64,000 nucleotides of DNA from Simplicillium sp. C3G150-2 (lineage: Eukaryota > Ascomycota > Sordariomycetes > Hypocreales > Cordycipitaceae): NCBI GenBank assembly GCA_022702485.1, contig JAJIYY010000005.1, forward strand, positions 3,100,001 through 3,164,000. The letters are read 5' to 3'. Under the pieces are notes generated by a model. That model made no database searches. It worked only from the letters and a program-made list of their open reading frames with translations, and was not told where the DNA came from. A program made the position numbers and the translations under genes. Position 1 is the first letter of the stretch, and each line of letters begins with the position of its first letter. Positions 54,701-64,000 of the stretch are shown here, one piece after another.

Positions 54701-56428
54701 TGCTTTCGAGATTGGTGCCAGGAGCCGTGCCCATCTCTACCTCGGGGTCAGCGAGCGGAAGAGTTCCGTCTGCTCGAAGACTTGATGCCATCTCAAGGAA
54801 CCTTTGGGCTGTTGATGCCAAACTTCCAAGGCATGACGCATATGTAGCCCTAACCATGGGGCTTGCTACTCGGCCTCTCGTTCCCAGCGCAAACTCGAGT
54901 CGTGGGAAAACGTAATCGCAGAGGACATGCGAGTTGATCGGGGTAACCATGTGTACCATCTGCAGCAGTTGTGTGATAGTTCTAATGGCAGAAATGACTA
55001 CCAAATCTGTCTCATCCTTTCGAAGCAAAGTCATCAAGTATGGTAGAACTCGGTCTAACTTTGCTTCGTCTGTTATCCTCTCTGAGAACGCTAATAACAG
55101 ATCACATGCGCGGATTCTCGATGATGCCCTAGCTGTTGTGCGCAGTGATGAAACTATCAGAGTTAAGAATATCAAGGTACCGTCGTCTTCAGGAGGTTCC
55201 ATATCGGCAGATACTTGATGTTCATGATTCGGTATACTCAGCCGGACAGGAAAATGTGACAGCCCAAGCTTCGAACCATTTTGAGGATGAGTCTTGGTGG
55301 GGTTTTCGGAGCTGTACCCCAAAAAGTATGAAATTTTGTCAAAATCATAGAAAACGCGGTCTATTCGATCGTCAGACTCGCCCATATTTCGTTGAGCGCT
55401 CGACATGGGGCTATTGCCGGAGGAAGGGTCTGTGACAAGCTCCATATATTGGTGTAAGAAGTTGTAAAAGTAGTTTGGAAAAACTTTGCCCTTCCAGAAC
55501 TCGAGATATTGATCCGCGGAATATCGTTTCTCTGGATCCAGCTGTATCATGTGGGCAATCAAATCTCGAACGTCCTTATCAGATATGACACTCAGATGAG
55601 TTATCACCGGATCGTATTCGCCTCTTCGATACTTGTATAGTTGGGCCAAGCTAAATATTTCGGATTCGAGGAACATTTGAGCTATGACACAGCCAGCACT
55701 GAAGATGTCCATGGCCCAGGTCATCTTGGGTTGAGCTGGAGGCGTTTCGTCTGCGGCATAGAAGCGTTCAGGTGCGATATAGCAAGTTCGTCGGCCGGAA
55801 GAGTCGAAGAAGTATGAAAAGTCGCCTGGGTTGTCATCTGGTAGCATTACAGGCTTGAAGGCCGAGGAGAAGTCGGTAAGATACAGCCAGTTCCAGGATG
55901 TGACTAGCACGTTCTGGGCTTTGATGTCGCCGTGATAGATGTCCTTGGCATGGCAGTCTCGCAGGGCACACAAAAGCTGAAAAGCAAGCCATTTCTTCTC
56001 AATGTCTTCTAAGAAGGGTCGTGTGCTCATTCGATCGTACAACGAGCTGTAGAGAAATTGTCGAACGAGATATCCGTTCGTCTCGGTCTCGATTACGCGT
56101 TGAAAGCCAAGTGCGTTAGGAACAGTCGCCAGTATATTTCGCTGCTCTGTATAGTGTTAGAGGGTCATCCATAGACCAGAACAATCATATATGCCAAAAG
56201 ACAACTAAACGCACCTATAATCTTTCTCTTGTACTGCTCCAACTTGACTTCGGCGAACGGTTTGACAAGGACCTTGACGAGAACCACGCCATTCTCGTGC
56301 CGGGCACGGATGCTTTTCATGAATCGCGCACTTCCTATGCTCCGTTCGTATTGTATATCTCGAAGTTGTGCGATGTCAATCCCAGCCGCGCCGGCAGCGG
56401 GCGTCGCTAGAGAGAAACCTTGACCCAT
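51774..56428 (-). CDS. VPS15: Vps15 (PI3-kinase regulatory subunit p150)
   Basis: Exons 56428-56215 and 56146-51774 give 1528 aa. The 68-nt intron (GTGCGT...TACAG) is phase 1. It begins MGQGFSL, an N-myristoylation site. The kinase-like domain (~20-330) has HGDIKAQNVLV (His143) where normal kinases have HRD, and DFS (Asp163) instead of DFG, as in other Vps15. A HEAT-repeat region follows, then a Ser-rich linker, and C-terminal WD40 repeats (WKPDGHLVATFGEHKGPINR, ITGANDGAVKIWD, ...TGGADKKLRFWDIG). It anchors and activates Vps34 for endosomal sorting and autophagy. Full length for the family. Confidence 0.96.
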
Positions 56429-57099
56429 GGCAAATGATCAGGGTGGGAGTCGGAGATGTTCAGCGTCGATGAACGAGACAGCGGGGCGTCATTTTGAAGA
56501 CAAAGTCTTTCTATGAGCTGGTAGAGGGTTCTTTGCTTGCTCCCAGTATTCCCTAGAGCGGCTTGCGGGGGTGAATGGTGTAAAATGGTCGATGGGGTTT
56601 GATGCTGCGTCCCGCGATGTAGGCGGCACGTCATTTGACCTGGTCGAGCTTCACAAGATGCCGTGTGGATCCCCCCACACTTGGAGACGGAAAGGCAGCC
56701 TAGCGCATCCCAAAATACAGGAGTCATAGCAACGACTTGCAGACGCAGTAACTGGAGGCAAAGTATTAACAGTCACGGCTGAAGTGCAAAGTTAAGACAA
56801 ATGTGTAATTAATTGATTCTCGCTAGCCCAACTGCGCCATAGAGTGCTGTTAAAATCCACCCCATCCAAATGCAAGATACAAATTTTGCCCGAAAATGTC
56901 GTAAAGGTCGTCACGTCGTGTATATGGCAGGCTTTCAAAGCCTGTTTTTTTTCTATATATATATATCAAGAAAATATGAGAGAAATAATGAAGGGAAGGG
57001 AAGGGTATCGCCCAGTGCTGAAACGCCGAACATCTCTGATGAGCGTCTGCTTTGTGAGGTTGAAGGTATACAATGGGAGGGTTTGTTTCTGCCGTTGTC
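56429..57099. other. Intergenic region upstream of VPS15
   Basis: VPS15 promoter, with a (TA)n stretch at about 56956-56968. No gene seen. Confidence 0.45.
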
Positions 57100-58191
57100 T
57101 TATGGCGTAGGCTCCTCCATAAAGCCGGGGCGCATATCTCGCGTCTTGCGGTACAGAATAGGTGGCATGTCTGCCTCATCAAGAGGCTTGTAGTTAGGGT
57201 CGATTTCCAAGTGAGGAACAGTAAGCATGTGCTCGTGTGGCTTCGGTTTTGATGCAGCGATGACCTGCTGCAAGGTCGGTCGTGGTGGTTCATCGGGATC
57301 GCGTTTCTCGCTAGCGATATCTTTCCTCATGCTGATGAATCTCCTAGTCAGCGGCTGTGGAGGCTCCGTGCCTTTCTCGTCCATGAACTTTGCCTTTCGC
57401 AGCCTTTCTTGTTCATCCTTGGCCGCTTCCAACAACTGCCTCATTCGGCTCTCAATCCTCGTTAGCTCATCTCCGCAACGGCCATCACGGAGGAACCTGT
57501 GGGCACCATTCTCGCAAACATCTTGAATCGCCTCAAGATGACCGTCGATGATGTTGAAGATATCTCGAGGATCATTAAAACGGGGTCCCTCTGAAGGAGC
57601 GTGGAATCGACGAGCAGTCATGTAGCGGAGGACAGGTAATTCATCGAATGCAGGATCTCCACCCATGTCGATTTCAGCCATCCGTTTAATCTCTGCGACC
57701 TTGGCGTCCATCTTGGCCTTGCGCATATCGTTTCTGCAGCTTGATATAAATCGGACGAGATCGTCAAAAAATATTTGAACAAAGCTGTCGTAGTACACGT
57801 GGGTACAAGGCTTTGATTTTGAGATAGTAGGTTGTGAGGCGGTGTCGATGGTGTAGTCTGCGGTTTCATCGTTGGTTTGTGGGATGGCGTCTGGGTTTTC
57901 GGATGGGATACGATCTCCAAGAAGATGCGGTTTGCGTCCTACACCCGAAGCATTCGGTGAACTGTCTTTGGAAGGATGTAATACCATGGGCGCTGCGAGT
58001 CTGCCGGGTTCCCGTTCGGCCTCGTTCTCTGATGGTACCTCGTTCTTGAGGGAACGAGAAACGAGAGCACTTGGGGCCTTCAATTGCCATGCAGCCAGCT
58101 CTTGCTGACGCTCTCCAATTTTCTTGTTCAATCCATCCATCCTCCCCTGCCACATCGGAATGTGGTTGACGAGAACCTGTAGTGCTTCCAT
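57100..58191 (-). CDS. Unknown protein with coiled-coil N-terminus
   Basis: Single exon, 363 aa, ATG at 58191. The N-terminus (LQVLVNHIPMWQGRMDGLNK) is helical and likely coiled coil, followed by a disordered stretch. The middle has a helical region YYDSFVQIFFDDLVRFISSC, RNDMRKAKMDAKVAEIKRMA. A further helical part (ELTRIESRMRQLLEAAKDEQ) precedes a Pro-rich tail ending RDMRPGFMEEPTP. No signal peptide or membrane helix. It looks like a conserved fungal protein; I cannot name it. Confidence 0.75.
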   Translation of the reverse strand: MEALQVLVNHIPMWQGRMDGLNKKIGERQQELAAWQLKAPSALVSRSLKNEVPSENEAEREPGRLAAPMVLHPSKDSSPNASGVGRKPHLLGDRIPSENPDAIPQTNDETADYTIDTASQPTISKSKPCTHVYYDSFVQIFFDDLVRFISSCRNDMRKAKMDAKVAEIKRMAEIDMGGDPAFDELPVLRYMTARRFHAPSEGPRFNDPRDIFNIIDGHLEAIQDVCENGAHRFLRDGRCGDELTRIESRMRQLLEAAKDEQERLRKAKFMDEKGTEPPQPLTRRFISMRKDIASEKRDPDEPPRPTLQQVIAASKPKPHEHMLTVPHLEIDPNYKPLDEADMPPILYRKTRDMRPGFMEEPTP

Positions 58192-60613
58192 TGTGGAAGT
58201 GCAGCCGAGGGGCTCGAAAATTACTGAAGTGTCATATAGCGAAGGACAAATGCAGCAAAAATTTCGGGATAGTCGATTTCAAAGGCAGAGTTTGAGATGC
58301 GCGTAATTATGGCCGTCGGGAGCGGTGGTTAGAGAGTGCCTCTACACTAAGGTAATTGTACAGCGGATGTTATCGGTGCGGGTATGGTAAGCGGAGATAG
58401 ATGGAAGGGCGACTCGTCGGGTCCCAGATCAATCGAATTAGGTGCTTCCCGGACCTCAATCGGTAAGCGAAATAATGCTGAGATGAGATGGTAGAGGAAA
58501 AAAATGCACCGCAATGCAAAAAGGATGAAGCCAGAGACGGGTTGGGGAGAACCTTTGGTTCGCGTGACGTTGAAGGCGGGCCATCCCTACCCCCGACTGA
58601 AACATGCTTTTTCTGCCCACTGCCAGCGGGCAAAGCTCAAGATTTTAGTGGACAAAAATTAGTGGTGGGGCCCGAAATACAGCGTGGATGTGCAGTAGCC
58701 ACACCACCCGGAGCCCACTGCGAGCCACTGCGAGCCACTGAGAGGCCGTTGAAATGGTTGCCAGCCTGCCAGCCTCCCTGCGCTGTCTCTGTGGCGTTGC
58801 CCCAAAAGAGCAGTGTCTTGGAAGGGCTGGACGGGCTGTTGAATAGTTGAAATAAATGAACTTTTTGCAATTTTGGAAAATCCCACGATGGCCTCCTCTG
58901 TTGGCGATATTATCTTCATATATATTTGTTATTCTGCCTCCTGTTTTCTGCTCAACAGGAGCACCATTCGCCCGGAGATGTCGGAAAAGCAAAAAAACTC
59001 ACAGTAGATGCAACCCTGTCCTTGCTCAACCAATGCAGCCACCCGTGGCCTTTTTTGTGGTCCTGCACGCCAGTCCGTCTGTCTGCTCTGTTTACCCAAC
59101 CAACCAGCGCGGGCAGCTGGCCAGTGATTTGGATGGGCTGCCACGGAAGTCAAACTCAAAAAAGAAGCAATGAGAAAACAGTCCCAATCCTCACATGGGT
59201 GCCGCACCAAAATTCCCCGCGTCCAGTAACATGGCCGAGAATTGCTACTGCGTAAAAAGCCCGCCCGCACTAATTAGAGCCAAATAATAATACTACTAAT
59301 AACAATAACAATAATAACAAGCAGCTATTATTGTGTCAACGCGTGAGCGAGAGCTGCGACAAACTTCATAAGCCTCTCCGTCACTTGTTACGGCTTGCAT
59401 CTTAATATGGTAGTGGCCGTAACTACCAAGTCGCTCCTCTGTTAGCATCGTTTATAGCGTCTCCTCATTAGTTGCCTCTGCGGCGCTGGCACGCCGGGTC
59501 TTCCCAGGACGGCTAATCATTGCTAGTGGCTCCATGGTGATCTGACTGAAGTTCCTTGGAAGCTTTGTGGAAGCTCTCAGTAGATCAGTACCATTTCCAG
59601 CAAGGATCGGAAATAGGCGCTGCAGAGGTGCTCAAGTCAAGTGTGCCCTCTTGTATTTGCCGGCCAGGAGGGTCTCTCTTCACGGACGGGAGTCCCTGCT
59701 CACCCAATTGCACCATTACATGGGCACTTACTGGTATATGGACATGACTTGCCCTTGTTCGATGATGGGTCTATCTGAGCCGCAAATACGACGACGTAGA
59801 TGAATTCACCATCTCTTGTCCACCAAAATTATCGAGTCCTCCAATAATATCAGCCATGGTCATTCAGCCCGGCAGGTCCAATATATCTGGCGCCTCTTCT
59901 CGCCTGTTCGCCACGATTCATTCAGCTGCAGCAGCGGCTTCTAGTGGACCAGACAAAACGGTCTAAAAATGTGGGAAAATTGCCCGACAGAGGAAGGTTT
60001 AATCCCTTGTCAGATTTGGCTGGTTTAAGAAGGCCTCGTGAACCGAGATGACCAGAAATACAATAGACTTTCGCCAAGGCGCCCAAGCTGTGGGACGCAG
60101 CGGGCGGGCATGCCGTACAACACCATTCGAAAATGCTGCCGTCTGTCAGATCTGTGTGACAGCTCAGGGTAGCATCCTGCAAAGCAACTCTCGTGAGTGC
60201 TTGGTCCTGCGAGCGGTGTGGTGCAAACCTGGTACTGGCATCGCCAGTGCCGTTCACATCGTAAACACTGCCACCAAGCGGTGGCAGAAATCCAACGTTG
60301 CCACGACCAAACACGGCTTAAACGGCGCAATGATGACAAGTTACGATGCTACTTATAACAAGTCTAGACCGCACTGCAGCTCTCGTTTCATGCTCCTGCA
60401 CGCTGTGTCCACTGGCCAGCACATCGCCAGTCGATCTGGGAGGGAATAGCGCTCATGTCCAGCCAATTGCAGGCGTAGATGGACTATATGTGTACAATGC
60501 ATGCATTAGTGTTTTTTTCTTCCACGCCGTTGAGAATAATTAGCAGCCACATCCATAATAAATTAAGCTCGATAAATTCTAGCCTATTATTAGATTTCGC
60601 GGTTTGTCCGGCT
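58192..60613. other. 2.4-kb gap, no supported gene
   Basis: Promoter of the minus-strand coiled-coil gene, then ORF-poor sequence. An AATAAT-type AT-rich patch lies at 59280-59330. A minus-strand ORF at 59922-60314 has no motif. No RNA gene seen. Confidence 0.5.
58711..58741. repeat. Three-copy GAGCCACTGC short tandem repeat
   Basis: Three head-to-tail ~10-bp units (GAGCCCACTGC, GAGCCACTGC, GAGCCACTGA). They share the GCCACTGC core with the minisatellite at 62285. Confidence 0.7.
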
Positions 60614-61417
60614 TTACGGCCACAGTTCGGTCGTCTTCCATGCTCTGTTGCCGTCTGTGACTTCTAATTTATGATTCCAGCGCTGATGCCTGTTTGGATC
60701 GGAGAGGTCAACCTGGTCTACTTCTTCCGGGACGAGCACAATGACTCTGAAATTCTTTCGCGCTATTTCATCCTCCAGGTTGTCAACCTTCTGTCCCAAG
60801 CTCAGCCCCTCATCTGGCTTTTGCGTCAACGGGGTCCCTGGAGGTGGGTTGCGAAAAGAGCCCCTCATAGCAGGGCTGAGATTGCCAAACTGTGCAGTCA
60901 ATTCTTTGCCCCAGCTCCAATCGCTGGAGCTTGCCGAGTTTGTTGTACGCATGTGAGCACTCAGCCCAGCTCTTACTGGAGCTGCGTTGTCGGTGTCGAT
61001 ATCTGGTCCAATAATGTATGAGTGGCCTCTTAGACGCCACTGCGTGGCTGACTTCTCTGCCCAGAAAACGCCTTCAATAGGGCCACCCACGCCCGATTCA
61101 GTGTTCTCACCTCCGGCAGCAGTGGTCTGCAGGAGCTCCCCAATCTTTTCCATCCTTACATCCGTGGTGATGGTGGGTAAATCCGATTCAAATATACTAG
61201 GGTTCAGAGGCGCCTGGTTTTTGGGATTGGCGTCAAGGGAGGCCCAGAACCCTCTAAAGACCACGGTACGTAGCCGAGGAACGACAGCTGACGATGCATG
61301 TTGCGCACATTGGGGATGCAATGTGGCCAGCGTGAATACAGGGGAGCTCATGTCTCGAATATCCTTGAGAAGAGCCTCGCGCCACGGCGCAGCAGGTATT
61401 GGCGATTGAGCTGACAT
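60614..61417 (-). CDS. Alr4036-type pyridoxamine 5'-phosphate oxidase-like FMN-binding protein
   Basis: Single exon, 267 aa from ATG 61417 (MSAQSPIPAAPWREALLKDI). The N-terminal block SPVFTLATLHPQC...VPRLRTVVFRGFWASL, then FESDLPTITTDVRMEKIGEL, VFWAEKSATQWRLRGHSYII, and the C-terminal WNHKLEVTDGNRAWKTTELWP match the Pnpox_2 (Alr4036) family. The fold binds FMN; the reaction of these short proteins is not known. An upstream in-frame ATG at 61492 would add a basic, acid-free extension (KAAIQRTTQLARHLHLQSK) that resembles a mitochondrial presequence. Confidence 0.85.
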   Translation of the reverse strand: MSAQSPIPAAPWREALLKDIRDMSSPVFTLATLHPQCAQHASSAVVPRLRTVVFRGFWASLDANPKNQAPLNPSIFESDLPTITTDVRMEKIGELLQTTAAGGENTESGVGGPIEGVFWAEKSATQWRLRGHSYIIGPDIDTDNAAPVRAGLSAHMRTTNSASSSDWSWGKELTAQFGNLSPAMRGSFRNPPPGTPLTQKPDEGLSLGQKVDNLEDEIARKNFRVIVLVPEEVDQVDLSDPNRHQRWNHKLEVTDGNRAWKTTELWP

Positions 61418-61925
61418 TTTGCTTTGAAGGTGAAGATGTCTAGCTAGCTGTGTTGTGCGCTGAATTGCGGCTTTTGAGGAGCTGGGCGGCATGAATGCAG
61501 TCGCAGTAACTATGATGCAGACGAGAAGCGTCAATTACGTCGTCATGCTGGTGACTACTGTAGAGAGCAGCAACTGGTCGCTCCACAGAATAACCGTTTG
61601 TCTGCTTTGTGCGAATGCTAATTACTAGTACTCCGTTCAGTGCCATGCAGAGATCCAGCGTCGTCACCCAATCGAAAACACGCTTGCTGGAGATGGGACC
61701 AGCCAAGCTCAACAATATCATCCATCGCAATTAATTAAATCCGTCGATGGGGTAGATGAGCCGAGGGGCTATGTTTTGCCGTCGCTAATCACCACCAATT
61801 AATTTTTCTTTGAGAATGTAAATTGCCGCAAAGCCTCCTCGAGCCAATATTGACGCACTGCGGACTTGCAGCGGACTGACAGCAGGAGCTAGCACTCATG
61901 CATGGGCCCAGGAGGCACTCCGTAG

Positions 61926-61950
61926 GTGCAAGTACCTAAGTACTTTGCAC
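61926..61950. promoter_or_regulatory. Near-perfect inverted repeat in an intergenic promoter
   Basis: Arms GTGCAAGTAC and GTACTTTGCAC around the 4-nt centre CTAA, with one extra base in the right arm. Could be a binding site for a dimeric factor or a hairpin. Confidence 0.5.
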
Positions 61951-62284
61951 GAAGCTAGGTTATCAAGGTAAGGCGATGGCGATGGCACTATTCCCGCACA
62001 AGAAGCAAAGACTGTGACACATTGCATGAAATCATTGGACGCAGACTAAGCCCCTTTGCCTCTTAGTCAATATTTCGTCTTCCCTGCACGTGTATTGCCT
62101 CATTTCTTTTATCCTCCACGCCCCGGACAGAGGATGAGTGAGCCAGCAGTAGCCGCACCGCAGAGCACAAGCACAGCTGACACGGGGATCAGCAACGCCT
62201 CCTGCCGCCCCAAGCGCAAAATTCGACTTGGCAATAAATTAGACTTTCTTTAGCCCGGCCGCAGCACAGACAAGAGGACCACAG

Positions 62285-62361
62285 CAGGGCCACTGCAGGG
62301 CCACTGCAGGGCCACTGCAGGGCCACTGCAGGGCCACTGCAGGGCCACTGCAGGGCCGCTG
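62285..62361. repeat. 11-bp minisatellite (CAGGGCCACTG), seven units
   Basis: Six identical units then one with A to G (CAGGGCCGCTG). About 700 nt before the second regulator's ATG. Confidence 0.9.
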
Positions 62362-63061
62362 CTGCAAGATAACACATCGATGAATAAAACAGAATAAAGT
62401 AAAATAAGACGATAAACCCAATTGGCTCAAGCTGGCCTAGCGGTCTCAACAGGGCTTGTTCTAGGCTGTCCAATGGCCTGCGGCTAGTCCCAACTCAGCT
62501 CGGTACTTGGAGCACCCTTGGCAGGTGCCATTGGGCTCCCCGCTTCCCTTCTGTTCTAGGTCCGCTAGCTCAGTCCCCTAGGGGCCAGCCAAGGGTGCTA
62601 GCTGGGTGTTTGCTGTGTTATTCCCCCCCCCCGTCTTGTTCCCCCCAAGCCCCCATTTCCGCCACCTATTGCAGCACCGGCAGCAGCAGCGCCATGGAAC
62701 GTGAATGGAGGTGAGGGGAGCCCAGGCCAGAAAAAAACTAGCTCAGCGGAGGTTTAGCCCCCTCTCGCTCTTCTCTTTTTCGTCCTCGCTACAGCAAAAA
62801 AAAGTCCCCTACGTAACCTGGGGGCCAGAAGGGCTCCCTCTCAAGTCTTGGCTTTTCTAGCTTATTTCCACTGCCCATTCCCAGCGCTTCGATTTGCTTT
62901 TCTTCCTCGTCCTTATTATTCCCGAGAAGCTCTTCTTTGTCAACCCAATCATCCAATCTTCCCTTTATTTTATTTTTTTGCTCATCAGGCCGCTCAGCGC
63001 GCCTTGCCCACAAGCTTTCTGGAACCAAAAAGCTTTTGCGCAGTTCTGCTAGGCCGGCTCT

Positions 63062-64000
63062 ATGCTTCAGATGGATGCCCATCGTGGCCTCATGTCAGGC
63101 CGTTTGCCACCAATGCTTCCTCCGCCATCTCAGGCATTGCAAGCGACTCTGAACCCATCCTCTGCTGCCAGTGCGACGCTTGCAGCGAGGACGTCTCTGT
63201 CTCATCTGACCCAGTCTCATACGGATAATCACAATGACTATCATCAGCCCGAGGAAGACGAGGCGGGCGATGTCACCATGGAAGGTGACGAGCCTCCCAA
63301 GAAGAAGCAGAAGCGTAACAAGCCTACGCTGTCGTGTCACGAGTGCGTCGACCGCAAAACAAAGGTGAGCAGAATTTTTGCCCCCTTCGGAACTGTCCAT
63401 CTGTTCCTCTACCCGGCGCCATTTGCCAATGACATTGATAATCCCTCGTTTTCTCTGCATTGGCTTTGGCGATGGAGTAATTGTGGTGCTGGTATTACGC
63501 GTTGCTCAGCTCTCGCGCATCTTGGCAACAACTGATTTCCCTTTACCCGTGGAGAATCCAATCCAACGCAGGCTTCCAAATGCTGATCCTTTACTACAGT
63601 GCGACCGTGGACGACCTCACTGCTTAGCATGTAAGTTAATGGACCTTTGTCTCATCCGCTTGCACAGACACTGACCTTCCTCGTCCAGGCATTAAGCGCC
63701 AAACAGAGTGCCGCTACGCCCACGTTGCCAACCTTTTAGAGTAGGTTTTCATCTTGTTCCGTCTCAGATAATCTACTCACATGGAACGCAGAGAAACTAC
63801 GAGGTCTGCTTCCACTGGCCGCCGAATGACAAAGGCTCCCAAGAAGAAGGCTGGTTCGGATGTGAGCAGCAACATCCCCAATATCGCTGATAGACATATT
63901 GGCGACGAGAGTGATACTGCCTCTAGGGGCGCTGTTGCTTTGTCTACCGGTCTGCTATCCAAAATCCCATTTACGAATGCCACCTCCAGCAATGTCTTTG
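63062..64000 (+). CDS. Zn2Cys6 transcription factor, N-terminal part (runs off the window)
   Basis: Exons 63062-63364, 63600-63630, 63689-63740, 63792-64000+ (open at the right edge). The introns are 235, 58, 51 nt. Start MLQMDAHRGLMSG. The polar N-terminus has an acidic part (EEDEAGDVTMEGDE) and a PPKKKQKR nuclear-signal-like patch. The spliced cluster reads CHECVDRKTK|CDRGRPHCLACIKRQTEC, all six Cys present. The next exon is Ser/Thr rich and continues. The first-intron position (between Lys and the third Cys) is the same as in the regulator at 37 kb. Targets unknown. Confidence 0.88.

Larger units (their letters stand above)
61418..63061. other. Divergent promoter, Pnpox_2-like / second Zn2Cys6 gene
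   Basis: 1.64 kb between divergent starts. Holds the inverted repeat (61926-61950), the 11-bp minisatellite (62285-62361), C-rich runs near 62625-62655, and a pyrimidine-rich leader (62750-63000). No gene supported. Confidence 0.5.

Noticed and set aside
57834..58108. Plus-strand ORFs opposite the coiled-coil gene
   Set aside because: No signal or domain and they overlap a long intact minus-strand frame.
59922..60314. 130-codon minus-strand ORF
   Set aside because: No start context or motif seen; chance length for this GC content.
62285..62361. CRISPR-like array
   Set aside because: Head-to-tail 11-bp units with no spacers: a minisatellite in a eukaryotic genome.

Overview
The window is nuclear DNA of a filamentous ascomycete (Pezizomycotina, most likely Sordariomycetes/Hypocreales-like; the order is an inference). 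The basis is compact genes with mostly 46-150 nt introns that have GTRNGT donors, CTAAC/CTAAT branch points and YAG acceptors. Gene content agrees: GPI-anchored HsbA and WSC wall proteins, RTA1 and SAT4-type membrane proteins, Zn2Cys6 regulators, and an HNH_2 protein. I reconstructed 25 gene models by joining exons until the reading frame and the family motifs agreed. One of these is a degenerate or truncated gene and one runs off the right edge.

Layout. 0.4-13 kb: an NRPS-like A-T-C enzyme, a peroxin-24/dysferlin-type peroxisomal membrane protein, an HsbA-type GPI protein with PT and GGN repeats, an arylsulfotransferase-like membrane protein, and mitoribosomal mL50. 12.8-25 kb is a housekeeping block: a small Cys-rich type I membrane protein, DAHP synthase (with an upstream Gcn4/CPC1 site), a protein with a CxxC tail, a COX14-domain protein, RPL13, a SmgGDS-like armadillo protein and PAM16. 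25-38.6 kb: BPL1 and COA4 (divergent, 80 bp apart), MGM101, an unknown gene with a probable GC-AG intron, a TB2/DP1 (REEP/Yop1) protein, an HNH_2 protein, a MetE-C-like protein, and a Zn2Cys6 factor divergent from an RTA1 protein. 38.6-50 kb is sparse and accessory-like: a WSC-domain GPI protein, a SAT4-type integral membrane protein and an amino-acid permease, separated by 1.4-2.8 kb gaps. 49.8-58.2 kb: a remnant of the splicing factor SF1/BBP lacking the KH core, an orphan gene, VPS15 and a coiled-coil unknown. 58.2-64 kb: a long gap, an Alr4036-type FMN-binding protein, a minisatellite-bearing promoter, and the start of a second Zn2Cys6 gene.

How they work together: five nuclear genes for mitochondrial proteins (mL50, COX14-like, PAM16, COA4, MGM101) lie within about 18 kb. 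Together they span mitochondrial translation, import, cytochrome oxidase assembly and mtDNA maintenance. This is an observation of proximity, not proof of co-regulation. No transposon, tRNA, rRNA, CRISPR array or virus-derived gene was recognised. The most unusual items are the SF1/BBP remnant (49851-50385), two GC-AG introns, two GPI proteins sharing near-identical GGN-coding tracts, a stop-free 51-nt intron inside a permease motif, and the A-T-C enzyme with an altered condensation motif.
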